From assembly GCF_019226825.1 (NCBI RefSeq), contig NZ_CP076643.1, positions 992,001 through 1,056,000 on the forward strand: DNA of 64,000 nt, given 5' to 3'. The notes beneath the pieces are model-generated. The model did no database searches, was not told where the DNA came from, and worked only from the letters and a program-made list of their open reading frames with translations. This DNA is from Vibrio ostreae (GTDB taxonomy: Bacteria > Pseudomonadota > Gammaproteobacteria > Enterobacterales > Vibrionaceae). The position numbers and the translations under genes are program-made. Of the stretch, positions 7,716 to 16,526 are shown in pieces (positions within the stretch are counted from its first letter, which is position 1; each line of letters begins with the position of its first letter).

Positions 7716-8844
7716 ATGGATCACCTTTCCGCACCGGGAAGGCACCTGTTCTAAACAGGCGCATGCCGATTTTCCCGACGATGCGATTTATGAACGTGAA
7801 GCGGGACGCAGCGGTTTCTTTGGGCCGGCGGCCCATTTTCATCATCAACATGCACCCACCGGCTGGAGTGAGTGGCAAGGCGAGTTACGCCCGCGCGCGT
7901 TTAATTTTAACCAGGTTGCGCAGGCGTCTCAGCTCTGTCCGTGGTTTGTGCCGCATCTGCTGCACAACCATGATGTGAAGATTCGGGTGTGGAAACTCGC
8001 TCAGGCGATGCCGGGTCTGGTTCGTAATGCGGACGGGGATGAACTGCTGTTTGTCCATCAGGGCCAAGCTGAACTGTTTTGCGATTATGGTCACCTCACG
8101 ATTCGTGAAGGGGATTATGTGATGATCCCGCGCTCAACCAACTGGCGTCTGGAGCCGACTCAGCCGCTGTTTTTACTCATGATTGAAAACAGCGATGCGG
8201 CTTATTCACTGCCGGAAAAAGGCATTGTCGGTAATCATGCCGTGTTTGACCCGGCGGTACTGGACGTCCCGGCGATTGATGAGGCGTTTAAAGCGCAGTA
8301 CAGCGAAACGACGACCCAGGTGCAGGTCAAACGCCATGAACAGGTCAGTGTCATCACTTATCCGTTTAATCCGCTGGATGCGGTTGGCTGGCATGGTGAT
8401 TTGGCGGTGGTGCGCCTCAACTGGCGCGATATCCGGCCGCTGATGTCGCATCGTTACCATTTACCGCCATCGGCGCATACCACTTTTGTCGGTGACGGAT
8501 TTGTGGTGTGTACCTTTGTGCCGCGTCCGATTGAAAGTGATCCGGGCGCGCTTAAAGTGCCGTTCTATCACAATAATGATGACTATGACGAGGTGCTGTT
8601 TTATCACGCCGGAGACTTTTTCAGCCGCGACAATATTGAAGCCGGTATGGTGACGTTTCATCCTGCCGGTTTCACTCATGGCCCGCATCCGAAAGCCTTT
8701 CAGGCCGGGCGTGAGCATAAAAAAACCTTTACCGATGAAGTGGCTGTGATGATTGATGCCCGCCATGCACTGCAGTTTAGCCAGGCGGCACAGCAGGTAG
8801 AAAACCCGGATTACGTCTACAGTTGGAAGCAGGCAGCAGAATAG
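7708..8844 (+). CDS. hmgA: Homogentisate 1,2-dioxygenase
   Basis: Opens the ring of homogentisate to give maleylacetoacetate. About 378 residues, within the range of the shorter bacterial enzymes. The cupin-type C-terminal domain carries candidate iron ligands in DEVLFYHAGDFF (about 290-301) and the HPAGFTHGPHP segment (about 314-324). Two adjacent ATGs (7705, 7708) lie inside the end of hpd, behind GCGGGG, so translation is coupled; the second is used here. A longer open frame upstream is an hpd shadow. In V. cholerae, loss of this gene is known to cause accumulation and oxidation of homogentisate to brown pyomelanin. Confidence 0.95.
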   Translation: MHKWITFPHREGTCSKQAHADFPDDAIYEREAGRSGFFGPAAHFHHQHAPTGWSEWQGELRPRAFNFNQVAQASQLCPWFVPHLLHNHDVKIRVWKLAQAMPGLVRNADGDELLFVHQGQAELFCDYGHLTIREGDYVMIPRSTNWRLEPTQPLFLLMIENSDAAYSLPEKGIVGNHAVFDPAVLDVPAIDEAFKAQYSETTTQVQVKRHEQVSVITYPFNPLDAVGWHGDLAVVRLNWRDIRPLMSHRYHLPPSAHTTFVGDGFVVCTFVPRPIESDPGALKVPFYHNNDDYDEVLFYHAGDFFSRDNIEAGMVTFHPAGFTHGPHPKAFQAGREHKKTFTDEVAVMIDARHALQFSQAAQQVENPDYVYSWKQAAE

Positions 8845-8852
8845 GAGTCTTC

Positions 8853-9902
8853 ATGAAACTCGCGACATTAAAAAATCATACCCGTGATGGCATGTTGGTG
8901 GTGGTCAGCCGTGATTTGAACCATTGTGTTGCTGTTTGTGAGGTGGCGGCAACGTTGCAACAGGCGCTGGATAACTGGTCGCAATGTCAGCCATTGCTGG
9001 AGGCAGTTTATGTTGAGCTGAATGCGCTGCTGGGCGACATGCCAGGCGTGATGCCGTTTGATCAAACCCGGTGCGAATCCCCTTTGCCGCGTGCCTATCA
9101 GTGGGCAGACGGCTCTGCATACGTTAACCATGTTGAACTGGTGCGCAAGGCGCGTGGCGCTGAAATGCCGCCCAGTTTCTGGAGCGACCCACTGATGTAT
9201 CAGGGCGGATCCGATGCGTTTTTAGGCCCGCGGGATGAGATTCGTATGGTCAGCGAAGAGTGGGGCATTGATTTTGAAGGTGAGGTCGCCATCATTACCG
9301 GTGATGTGGCGATGGGTACGCCGCCGCAACAGGCGGCAGATTCGATACGTCTGCTGATGCTGGTCAATGATGTGTCGCTGCGCGGTTTGATTCCGGCAGA
9401 GCTGGGTAAAGGCTTTGGCTTTTTCCAGTCCAAACCTTCGTCGGCCTTTTCACCGGTCGCGATTACGCCTGATGAGCTCGGCCCGGACTGGGATGGCGGT
9501 AAAGTAACGCTGCCGCTGCTCACTCAATACAACAATGAAGCGTTCGGCTGCCCTAATGCCGGAGTGGATATGACGTTTGAATTTCCGCAGCTGATTGCTC
9601 ATGCCGCCAAAACCCGGCCGCTCAGTGCCGGTACGATCATCGGCTCCGGTACGGTTTCCAACAAACAGGGCACGGACTACGGAACGGCGATTGCGGAAGG
9701 TGGCGTGGGTTACTCCTGCATCGCTGAAGTCCGTATGATCGAGACCATTCGTGATGGTGAACCTTCTACCTCATTTATGCGCTTTGGCGACAAAGTGACG
9801 ATACGGATGGAGAGCCGCAACGGCGACGATTTGTTTGGCACCATAGAGCAACGTGTGGTGCGTTATGTACCGGAAGGTGACTATACCGAAGGGGACCTAT
9901 GA
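8853..9902 (+). CDS. fahA: Fumarylacetoacetase
   Basis: Hydrolyses fumarylacetoacetate to fumarate and acetoacetate, ending tyrosine breakdown. 349 residues from the ATG at 8853, which has TAGGAG 8 nt upstream; the in-frame extension to 8823 lies inside hmgA. The FAH fold is recognisable: DFEGEVAII (metal-binding Glu pair, about 138-146), the NDVSLRGL segment (Asp metal ligand, about 174-181), and GSGTVSNKQGTDYG (about 262-275). It sits 8 nt after hmgA, and its TGA overlaps the ATG of maiA. Confidence 0.93.
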   Translation: MKLATLKNHTRDGMLVVVSRDLNHCVAVCEVAATLQQALDNWSQCQPLLEAVYVELNALLGDMPGVMPFDQTRCESPLPRAYQWADGSAYVNHVELVRKARGAEMPPSFWSDPLMYQGGSDAFLGPRDEIRMVSEEWGIDFEGEVAIITGDVAMGTPPQQAADSIRLLMLVNDVSLRGLIPAELGKGFGFFQSKPSSAFSPVAITPDELGPDWDGGKVTLPLLTQYNNEAFGCPNAGVDMTFEFPQLIAHAAKTRPLSAGTIIGSGTVSNKQGTDYGTAIAEGGVGYSCIAEVRMIETIRDGEPSTSFMRFGDKVTIRMESRNGDDLFGTIEQRVVRYVPEGDYTEGDL

Positions 9903-10549
9903 TGACTAATATCACCTTATATGGTTACTGGCGCTCTTCGGCGGCCTATCGGGTGCGTATCGTGCTGAATCTGAAAGGACTGAACTATCAGATGTCGCCG
10001 GTTCACCTGGTCAGAAATGGCGGTGAGCAGCACAGCGATGCTTTTCATCAGCTCAATCCGAGTGAGTTGGTGCCGGTGCTGACGGACGGCGACATTACCC
10101 TGTCACAATCGCTGGCGATCATCGAATACCTTGACGATGTCTACCCGCAGATGCCGATGATTCCGGCCTCGGGGCACGATAAATATCAGGTCTTATCCCT
10201 GGCGCAGGATATCGCCTCTGATATCCATCCTCTTAACAACCTGCGTGTTTTGCAGTATCTGCGCCAGCACCTTGCGGTCAGTGAAGAGCAGAAAGACGCC
10301 TGGTATCGGCACTGGATTCAGGTCGGGTTTACCGCCTTTGAGCAGAAATTGCTGCGCCGCAGCGGCCAGTATTGTGTCGGTGATACTTTGTCACTGGCGG
10401 ACGTATGTCTGGTGCCGCAAGTGTATAACGCGGAGCGTTTTCATGTGCCGATGCAGGAATATCCGCAAATTCAGCGCATTACCGAGCGGTTGCGGCGCAT
10501 TCCCGGATTTGCGCGCGCCGCACCGGAGCAGCAACCAGACAGCGAATAA
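9899..10549 (+). CDS. maiA: Maleylacetoacetate isomerase (zeta-class GST)
   Basis: Glutathione-dependent cis-trans isomerisation of maleylacetoacetate to fumarylacetoacetate. 216 residues with a thioredoxin-like N-terminal domain containing the zeta-class motif YWRSSAAYRVRI (about 10-21; the SSxxxxRVR glutathione site) and LSQSLAIIEYLDD (about 67-79). An all-helical C-terminal GST domain with SLADVCLVPQVYNA (about 163-176) follows. ATGA overlap with fahA. This is the last gene of the operon; no convincing terminator was seen before the next gene 70 bp on. Confidence 0.93.
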   Translation: MMTNITLYGYWRSSAAYRVRIVLNLKGLNYQMSPVHLVRNGGEQHSDAFHQLNPSELVPVLTDGDITLSQSLAIIEYLDDVYPQMPMIPASGHDKYQVLSLAQDIASDIHPLNNLRVLQYLRQHLAVSEEQKDAWYRHWIQVGFTAFEQKLLRRSGQYCVGDTLSLADVCLVPQVYNAERFHVPMQEYPQIQRITERLRRIPGFARAAPEQQPDSE

Positions 10550-10620
10550 TTGCCTGCTAAAGATTGTCGCCGGCGCGCAGTTGGATTAACGTAAGCCTAT
10601 CAGTCTGGTTGAGTAATTGT

Positions 10621-11226
10621 ATGTCTCTTGAACAACTTATTGCGGATTACGGCTACATAGCGATTGCGGTCGGGACTTTCTTTGAAGGGGAAACGGTACT
10701 GGTGCTGGGCGGGTTTGCCGCGCACCGCAGTTATCTGGAATTACCCTGGGTTATTGTATGTGCGTTCTGCGGCAGTTTGCTGGGAGACCAGCTCTATTAT
10801 TATATTGGCCGCTATAAAGGCAAACAGGCCCTGATGAAAAGGCCGCACTGGCAAGCGAAATCTCAGCGGGTACTGGATCTGCTGGATAAACATCAGGTGC
10901 TTTTGATCCTGGGTTTCCGATTTCTGTATGGTTTGCGCAGCGTTACCCCGTTTCTGATTGGCGCCAGTTCAGTTAAACCGACCCGTTTTCTGTTGTTTAA
11001 CATCATCGGTGCCGCGATTTGGGCTTGTGTGGTCGGTGTCTTGGGCTATCTGTTCGGCAATACGATTGAAGTGATTCTTGGCGATATCAAACATTATGAA
11101 CTGCAGGCCTTCGGCGCAATCGCTCTGGTTGGGATGCTGGCCTGGTTGTATCGCCATCGGATCAGGCGACGTAAAGCCTCTCAAAGTGAGGCCTCAGCTG
11201 CAACGCGGGATCGTCATCAGCCCTGA
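10621..11226 (+). CDS. DedA family membrane protein
   Basis: 201 residues in the DedA/SNARE-associated (VTT) family of inner-membrane proteins linked to lipid flipping, membrane potential and envelope stress. Characteristic segments are FFEGETVLVLGGFAA (about 19-33), GSLLGDQLYYYIGRYKG (about 55-71) and the RFLYGLRSVTPFLIG motif with key Arg residues (about 100-114). About five hydrophobic helices, then a basic cytoplasmic tail. ATG 10621 is preferred; the upstream in-frame extension has no family resemblance. It converges with the CPBP gene with only 9 bp between the stops. Confidence 0.88.
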   Translation: MSLEQLIADYGYIAIAVGTFFEGETVLVLGGFAAHRSYLELPWVIVCAFCGSLLGDQLYYYIGRYKGKQALMKRPHWQAKSQRVLDLLDKHQVLLILGFRFLYGLRSVTPFLIGASSVKPTRFLLFNIIGAAIWACVVGVLGYLFGNTIEVILGDIKHYELQAFGAIALVGMLAWLYRHRIRRRKASQSEASAATRDRHQP

Positions 11227-11235
11227 AACTCGCCG

Positions 11236-12087
11236 CTATCCGGCGGCAGCCGGGTAGGTGAAGAGCACTAAATGGGTCAGATTAAACAGGAAATGAAAGC
11301 CAATCGCTATCCATAGCCGATGGCTGAAATAATACGCCAGGCCATAACCTGTTCCGGCCAGTGCAGCAAATAGCACCAGCATTGCGCCTCCGGCCATATG
11401 TGCGAGGCCAAACAAGGCTCCGGCTAGCACAATTCCGCCGGCAGAGCCGAATATCTTAATCAGCCACTGCTGGATTACACCACGAAACAGCGCTTCTTCC
11501 ACCACACAGGTGATGAGTAAATTGTTGAGGACAAATAGCCACAGCCATTCCGGCACACTCCATTCCGGTTGGACGGCTCCAACCGCCCAGGCGAGCGGCA
11601 GCAGAGCCAGCAGGCCAGGCAGGATAAGCCAGGTAACTGGCCGGATACGCTGATGATGGTCGCCAAGTAATCCGGACTGTGCCAGCCAGAGGGCAAAAAA
11701 CACCAAAGGTTTATCCAGATTGAGATAGAGGGTGAACGGCAGGCTGTCTGGTCCGGTGTGTACTTTGTCCAGCACCAGTATGTTGTTAAAGCCGGGTACC
11801 GAGTGCAGCAGCAATGCTGTACACCACAGCAGCAGGAATACCCAGGCGAGCTTTTTCACATCACGGTTAAAGCGCGGCAGCAGAAAAGCGCCTCCCAAAC
11901 CTACGGCACTGTAGACTAAGGCCTGCAAGGTTATCTGTCCGCTCACTAGCGCGCTCAGCAAGGTGACGAGCATTAATCCCAGGCTGACTGGTCGCAAGGT
12001 GCGGTAGTAGAAACTCATTAAGGCGGCAATAATGGCAAGACCGAATAAGGCCCAGATCCATAAATGGCTGACTTGAATCCATTCCAT
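11236..12087 (-). CDS. CPBP family intramembrane metalloprotease
   Basis: 283 residues with about eight membrane helices. The CPBP/Rce1-like signature is present: EEALFRGVIQQW (EExxxR, about residues 197-208) and a following His motif in GLAHMAGG (about 228-235). These are the glutamate and histidine residues thought to activate water in this family. Substrate unknown. ATG 12087 has GGAG 11 nt upstream. Four 16-bp direct repeats lie 26-87 bp upstream of this start and may be part of its promoter region. Confidence 0.85.
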   Translation of the reverse strand: MEWIQVSHLWIWALFGLAIIAALMSFYYRTLRPVSLGLMLVTLLSALVSGQITLQALVYSAVGLGGAFLLPRFNRDVKKLAWVFLLLWCTALLLHSVPGFNNILVLDKVHTGPDSLPFTLYLNLDKPLVFFALWLAQSGLLGDHHQRIRPVTWLILPGLLALLPLAWAVGAVQPEWSVPEWLWLFVLNNLLITCVVEEALFRGVIQQWLIKIFGSAGGIVLAGALFGLAHMAGGAMLVLFAALAGTGYGLAYYFSHRLWIAIGFHFLFNLTHLVLFTYPAAAG

Positions 12088-12113
12088 GCGCGATATGTCT
12101 CCGCTGGCTATTG

Positions 12114-12173
12114 GTTGTAAAGAACGGTTGTGTTAAAGATCGATTGTTATAAAGAACGATCGTTATAAAGATC
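12114..12173. repeat. Four iteron-like direct repeats, 16-bp period
   Basis: Four 12-mers start at 12114, 12130, 12146 and 12162, exactly 16 bp apart: GTTGTAAAGAAC, GTGTTAAAGATC, GTTATAAAGAAC, GTTATAAAGATC, with 4-bp spacers. They lie in the divergent intergenic region between the CPBP protease gene (minus) and the YhcH-like gene (plus). They could be a multi-site operator or a slippage-derived array. Confidence 0.75.
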
Positions 12174-12295
12174 AGTGGTGAATGAATATTGACTTCGTCT
12201 GTTGTTATTTTGAACCGTCGTTTTAAATAGTTCTTTTCCCCTTTGTGAATAGGAGTACTATAAGAGCCAGTCACAACAAACAAAGGAATAGATTT

Positions 12296-12766
12296 GTGTT
12301 TATTGGTCATTTGTCACAACTTGAGTTTACCCAGTCACTGTCACCAGCGCTCAAACAATGGATTCAACGGGTGGCTGAGCGTCTGCAATCGCCGATAGAA
12401 GACGGCCGCTACGAACTTGAGGGTGATGCCGCGTTTTTCTTTGTTACCCATGACCACACCCAATTGCGTGATGAGCGCATCGCTGAATGCCACCGCCGTT
12501 ATCTCGACGTGCAAATTCTGCTGCAAGGCAAAGAAACATTCGGTTACGGCGTCACTCCGTTTGATGGATTAGATGACGATCGTCTGGAACAAAGGGATAT
12601 TGCGTTCAGTAAACAGCAGAGCAAGGAGCGTTTTGTCGACGTGGAAGCCGGCGACTTTGTGATCTTTTATCCCGGCCAGCCTCATCGTCCGCTGATTGCC
12701 ACCGATGATCAGCCGATGCCGATCCGCAAAGCGGTCATCAAAGTGGACAAAGCTTTGTTCTTTTGA
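12296..12766 (+). CDS. YhcH/YjgK/YiaL family protein (DUF386)
   Basis: About 156 residues of the YhcH/YjgK/YiaL (EbgC-like) beta-sandwich family, implicated in sugar or sialic-acid metabolism and sometimes biofilm control. The conserved core is visible as RYLDVQILLQGKETFGY (about 69-85) and the metal-site region GDFVIFYPGQPHRPL (about 119-133). GTG 12296 is chosen over the longer 12245 frame because the mature family start is FIGHLSQLEF and AAAGGA lies 8 nt upstream. There is no sugar-catabolic gene next to it, so the substrate cannot be inferred. Confidence 0.8.
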   Translation: MFIGHLSQLEFTQSLSPALKQWIQRVAERLQSPIEDGRYELEGDAAFFFVTHDHTQLRDERIAECHRRYLDVQILLQGKETFGYGVTPFDGLDDDRLEQRDIAFSKQQSKERFVDVEAGDFVIFYPGQPHRPLIATDDQPMPIRKAVIKVDKALFF

Positions 12767-12770
12767 GCTA

Positions 12771-12796
12771 AGCCCCGCTGCACAATTGCCGGGGCT
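12771..12796. terminator. Hairpin between convergent genes
   Basis: AGCCCCG and CGGGGCT form a 7-bp stem with a 12-nt loop between the stops of the YhcH-like and GDPD genes. No long T-run; probable bidirectional terminator. Confidence 0.5.
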
Positions 12797-12803
12797 GACC
12801 AGA

Positions 12804-13520
12804 TTAGCGCGCCGGGTGTAAGAAGCGTGCAGGCCAGTCACTAAAGATGGCATCGACCTGGTCAAGATAACTAAACTTAGTCGCATCGTTTACGGTGTAA
12901 CACCAGATCTGGTAACCCTGCTGGCGTAAATAATCAATGTGCGCCTGATTCACCCAGCGATAATTGAGGTTGGCACTGAATGCTGCCACTTCTTGTAACA
13001 GGGCTTTGTCTTTGGCAGACAGCCTTTCGGTCAGCACCCCGAGACGGTAGCCGGGGCAGTGCTGATGCAACTCGCGAATGATATCGTGACTGAAACTGGA
13101 TAGTAAGAGCTGCTCTGCGGGCATTGGGCTGCTATCGAGTTGCCGTTTTAACTGTGCAGCGACTTCGCTTGCGTCGTGGCGATCAACCTTAACCTCAATA
13201 TTTAACCCTAGCTGATAGGCATGGGCCAGTTCCAGCAATTCTGCCAGCGTCATGATTGGTTCGCCCTGAAATTCGGAGGAGAACCAACTGCCAAAATCAA
13301 ACTGACGTAATTCAGCCAGTGTGTACGCATCAATCCGGCCTTTGCCGTTGCTGCAGCGGTTAATGGTATGGTCGTGACAGACCACCAGCACATTATCTTT
13401 GGTCGGCTGCACATCGATTTCGACCCAGTCCAGTTTCAGGTCGATGGCAGCCTGTACGCTGACCCGGGTGTTTTCCGGGTAACTTCCGGCCACGCCGCGG
13501 TGGCCTATAATGATTGGCAT
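12804..13520 (-). CDS. Glycerophosphodiester phosphodiesterase
   Basis: Hydrolyses glycerophosphodiesters to glycerol-3-phosphate and an alcohol. About 238 residues without a signal peptide, so a cytoplasmic UgpQ-like form. The GDPD catalytic set is complete near the N-terminus: IGHRGVAGSYPENT (His and Arg, about 5-18), WVEIDVQPTKDN (Glu and Asp, about 34-45) and VCHDHTINR (catalytic His, about 49-57); a Lys/Glu pair follows in NIEVKVD. The ATG at 13520 gives the standard family start MPIIIGHRG with AGGAAGAAAGAG upstream; the 23-residue upstream extension is not family-like. Confidence 0.9.
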   Translation of the reverse strand: MPIIIGHRGVAGSYPENTRVSVQAAIDLKLDWVEIDVQPTKDNVLVVCHDHTINRCSNGKGRIDAYTLAELRQFDFGSWFSSEFQGEPIMTLAELLELAHAYQLGLNIEVKVDRHDASEVAAQLKRQLDSSPMPAEQLLLSSFSHDIIRELHQHCPGYRLGVLTERLSAKDKALLQEVAAFSANLNYRWVNQAHIDYLRQQGYQIWCYTVNDATKFSYLDQVDAIFSDWPARFLHPAR

Positions 13521-13979
13521 TCTCTTTCTTCCTTCATATCCAAAATCCGCTGTTTGCAGCATAGCGCTGCTGCGCGTGTTTGTCTGCAACAGATTCTTGA
13601 TAAGCCATTGGCTGAAAAAAGAAAAAATATGGCGCTATTCCCTTATGTGCAAAGTGAAACTTAACCGTACCGGCACTACACTCACTACAACAACTCGCAT
13701 CTGATTCAGCAACCACTGACATATTTAGTGACAGACGTGAGAAGCAGCTGGCTTCACAAAGAGTGCACTAGTTTGGCGCATTTGTTTGTTGTGATGAACT
13801 ATCAAGGCGCAATAGTGTAGATAAATTGGCCATATAATGCTTATTTTGCGACATATTATTGGTATGGAGTTTGCAGTTAACGTTATTAAAGCGGTTAGCG
13901 AGATGAACGTACTTAACGCAACTAAAGTACTTCACAAAATTAAAATGAGTCACGTGTTCGTTGTATCAAGGACAGCAAA
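13521..13979. other. Divergent intergenic region, no gene seen
   Basis: This stretch carries the promoters for the GDPD gene (minus) and the dehydrogenase gene (plus). A perfect TATAAT is at 13833-13838 on the + strand, but no matching -35 was found at the usual spacing. Short reading frames here lack family likeness and ribosome sites. Confidence 0.35.
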
Positions 13980-14933
13980 ATGAAAATAGGTGTGATTGGA
14001 GCCGGCGCCGTCGGCGTGGGAATTTGTAACTATCTGCTGACGCTTGGCAGTGTCAGCGAACTGGTGCTGCTTGACCGTGATGTGTCACGTGCCGAGGGGG
14101 AAGTGTTCGACTTTCGCCACACAGCAGCGCTGACGTTTTCGAAAAATACCCGTATTATTCCGACTGATGATTATCTGGAACTGGTGGGCGCAGATATTGT
14201 GGTGATTACTGCCGGCGCTCAGATTCAGCAGGATCAGTCACGCATGGACCTGGCGGAAGTCAACAGCAAGATTGGCGTGGATATCGCCAAGAAAATAGAG
14301 CGCGTCGCGCCACGAGCGATACTTATCATAGTGACCAACCCGTGTGACATCGTCACGCATAGTATTGTCGCCAATACCGGTTACAGTCCGCAGCAGGTCA
14401 TTTCTGCCGGTTGTGTCGTCGATACCGCCCGCCTGATGACCATAGTGGCACAGCGGGTTAATCTTGATCCTAAAAATGTATTTGGTTATGTGCTGGGGGA
14501 GCACGGCAGTCACTGTTTTACCCCCAAAAGCCTGATCAGCATTGCGGGGCAGAACGCGGACTATTACTGCGATGCCAATCGCCTTGAGCGCATCGATGCC
14601 GATGAACTGCTTGAGTCAGTAAAACGCGCCGGCTATGAAATATTTAAACGTAAAAATAATACTACGCACGGCATTGCCGCCAGTGTGTTCCGGATTATTC
14701 AGGCCATTACCATCAACGAGCATTCGGTGTTGCCGGTCGGTACTTTGCTGCGCGGAGAATACGGGTTGAATGATGTGGTCTTGAGTTTACCTGCGGTGGT
14801 CGGCCGAAATGGAGTAGAAAAAATCCTGATTCATCCGTTTACTGATGATGAGATGCAGACGCTCAATACGATTGCCAATAACCTGCGCGAGTGCATGATT
14901 AAAGTCGCTAAAAACACCGGGCTGAGTTATTAG
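13980..14933 (+). CDS. L-lactate dehydrogenase-like NAD-dependent 2-hydroxyacid dehydrogenase
   Basis: 317 residues of the LDH/MDH superfamily. Visible features are the Rossmann motif GAGAVGVG (about 7-14), NPCDIVTH (about 121-128), the active-site His in GEHGSH (about 176-181), and Arg in SRMDL and VVDTARL. The substrate-specificity loop reads AGAQIQQDQSR rather than the LDH-type NQKPGETR or an MDH-type Arg loop. It resembles the IQQD/LQQD loops of L-2-hydroxyisocaproate dehydrogenases. The reaction is probably reversible reduction of a 2-oxo acid, but pyruvate as substrate is not certain. It is monocistronic with its own terminator. Confidence 0.78.
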   Translation: MKIGVIGAGAVGVGICNYLLTLGSVSELVLLDRDVSRAEGEVFDFRHTAALTFSKNTRIIPTDDYLELVGADIVVITAGAQIQQDQSRMDLAEVNSKIGVDIAKKIERVAPRAILIIVTNPCDIVTHSIVANTGYSPQQVISAGCVVDTARLMTIVAQRVNLDPKNVFGYVLGEHGSHCFTPKSLISIAGQNADYYCDANRLERIDADELLESVKRAGYEIFKRKNNTTHGIAASVFRIIQAITINEHSVLPVGTLLRGEYGLNDVVLSLPAVVGRNGVEKILIHPFTDDEMQTLNTIANNLRECMIKVAKNTGLSY

Positions 14934-14964
14934 CCCTAGGTTTATAAGTTTAATACAACATGAG

Positions 14965-14990
14965 AACGGACGGGCAATCCCGTCCGTTTT
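14965..14990 (+). terminator. Intrinsic terminator
   Basis: AACGGACGGG/CCCGTCCGTT perfect 10-bp stem with CAAT loop followed by TTATTA, 32 bp after the dehydrogenase stop. Confidence 0.85.
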
Positions 14991-15051
14991 ATTACCTGTA
15001 CAGGACGATATAGCCTGTACATTCCGATATAAGCGGCTCAGTCAAATGCGG

Positions 15052-15579
15052 TTATTTTCCTTCCTGACTGGGAAAGATAAGCTTCGAGGTATCAAATCCG
15101 GCGCTCTTGGCCACGCCGATCGCGCGTTGCAATTCATCATCGCTAATCGTCGGGGTGCGTGACAATAACCATAAGTAATCGGTATCCGGACCGCTGACTA
15201 ATGCCAGTGAATAGTCATCTTTCAAATCAAACACGATGTAACTGCCATAAAAAGGTCCGAAAAACGAGACTTTAAGATAACCGACATCATCGGACTGGAC
15301 GAATTTCGCTTTGCCTTCCGCCTGTTGCCAGGCTTGCTCTTCTTGGTTCCAGCCGCGGTTAATGACTTTCACAGTTCCGTCGTCGTTAAGAGAATAGGTC
15401 GCACTGATATTCGATAAGCCACGTTCAAAACTATGGTCCAGACGGGCGATTTCATACCAGGTGCCCAGATAACGGGACAGATCAAACCCTTTGACCGGCG
15501 TGACCTTGTCCGGCATACCGGTACAGGCTCCGAGTAAAACACTCGCCAATAATACGCAGGCAAACTTCAATAATTTCAT
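15052..15579 (-). CDS. blc: Outer-membrane lipocalin lipoprotein
   Basis: 175 residues. A lipoprotein signal peptide ends in LLGAC (Cys about 19), which predicts lipidation and outer-membrane sorting. The lipocalin signature GTWYEIARLDHSFERG (about 42-57, GxW motif) and the late DYLWLLSRTP strand (about 134-143) match bacterial lipocalin Blc, which binds lysophospholipids and fatty acids. ATG has AAAGGA 9 nt upstream. It is divergent from the TonB operon, whose Fur box lies in the shared intergenic region. Confidence 0.9.
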   Translation of the reverse strand: MKLLKFACVLLASVLLGACTGMPDKVTPVKGFDLSRYLGTWYEIARLDHSFERGLSNISATYSLNDDGTVKVINRGWNQEEQAWQQAEGKAKFVQSDDVGYLKVSFFGPFYGSYIVFDLKDDYSLALVSGPDTDYLWLLSRTPTISDDELQRAIGVAKSAGFDTSKLIFPSQEGK

Positions 15580-15698
15580 TATGTTGTCCTTTTTAGTTAT
15601 GCAACAAAACGTGTACGGTGAAAATTCTAACAGCGATCAGTCCGTGGCGTAAGATTGATGTCCGAAAGAAAACGTATTCAATTGGAAAAAAGCCAGTT

Positions 15699-15717
15699 GA
15701 AAATGAGAGTGGTTATC
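15699..15717. promoter_or_regulatory. Fur box upstream of the TonB operon
   Basis: GAAAATGAGAGTGGTTATC matches the 19-bp Fur consensus (GATAATGATAATCATTATC) at 14 positions and ends 30 bp before the first gene of the cluster. Iron-dependent repression is the expected effect. Confidence 0.7.
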
Positions 15718-15746
15718 ACTAAGATGTGGGCATTCTCTCGCGGTAA

Positions 15747-16526
15747 ATGATTACGATGATGAACCTTTTAAAACCTAGCTTAGTACTGCTTTCAGCGGCG
15801 GCCATGCTTCCAGCTTATGCCAATTCTCTGGACGACGCGAAAGCCATTCAGAACAAAACCAACTCAGCGTCTGCTGCCAGTCAACGTCAAGTCGATAAAA
15901 GCTCTGCTGCTGCGCTGCAACTGCAATCAGAAATCGAACAGTTAAACGAAGAGGTGAAAAACCTGGTCGTTTATCGTGACCACTTGTCCTCACTGGTGAC
16001 CAGTCAGGAAGGTGAGATTACCAGCCTGCAAGAGCAGATCGTTGATATCAACGAGACGCGCCAGGGTATCGTGCCTCTGATGTATAAAATGATTGATGGT
16101 TTGGAAAACAATCTGAGTGAGGATAAGCCGATTCGTTTGTCAGCACGCGAAGATCGCATCGAGAAGCTTAAAGCGCTGATGCCGCGTGCAGATGTCAGCG
16201 ATGCAGAAAAATATCGTCGCATTCTTGAAGCGTACCAGATTGAAATGGATTACGGTTCGAAACTGGGGACTTATCAGGACAAGATTGAACTCGCTCAGGA
16301 TGACAGCGTTGAAGCGGACATTCTTTATCTGGGCCGCGTGGCGTTGATTGCGCGTAATCTTAACGCGACTAAATACTGGTCTTGGAGCCAAGAGCAACAC
16401 AGCTGGCAGGAGCTGGATGATGGCGTGAAGATGGACGTAGATACTGCGTTTGATCTGGCTGATCAACAAATCGCACCCACCTTGCTGAATCTACCGATTT
16501 CACTGACTCAAGCGGAGACGAAATAA
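15747..16526 (+). CDS. DUF3450 periplasmic protein of the TonB cluster
   Basis: 259 residues with a signal peptide (about 1-25, ending AYANS) and a long coiled-coil (about 30-115), the hallmark of DUF3450. It is the first gene of a six-gene operon with ttpC, exbB, exbD, tonB and a TPR gene, the order I recall for Vibrio TonB2 clusters. It probably works in the periplasm with TtpC and the TonB complex; its exact role is not established. The start is taken at ATG 15747; ATGs at 15756 and 15759 are also possible. A Fur box lies just upstream. Confidence 0.85.
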   Translation: MITMMNLLKPSLVLLSAAAMLPAYANSLDDAKAIQNKTNSASAASQRQVDKSSAAALQLQSEIEQLNEEVKNLVVYRDHLSSLVTSQEGEITSLQEQIVDINETRQGIVPLMYKMIDGLENNLSEDKPIRLSAREDRIEKLKALMPRADVSDAEKYRRILEAYQIEMDYGSKLGTYQDKIELAQDDSVEADILYLGRVALIARNLNATKYWSWSQEQHSWQELDDGVKMDVDTAFDLADQQIAPTLLNLPISLTQAETK

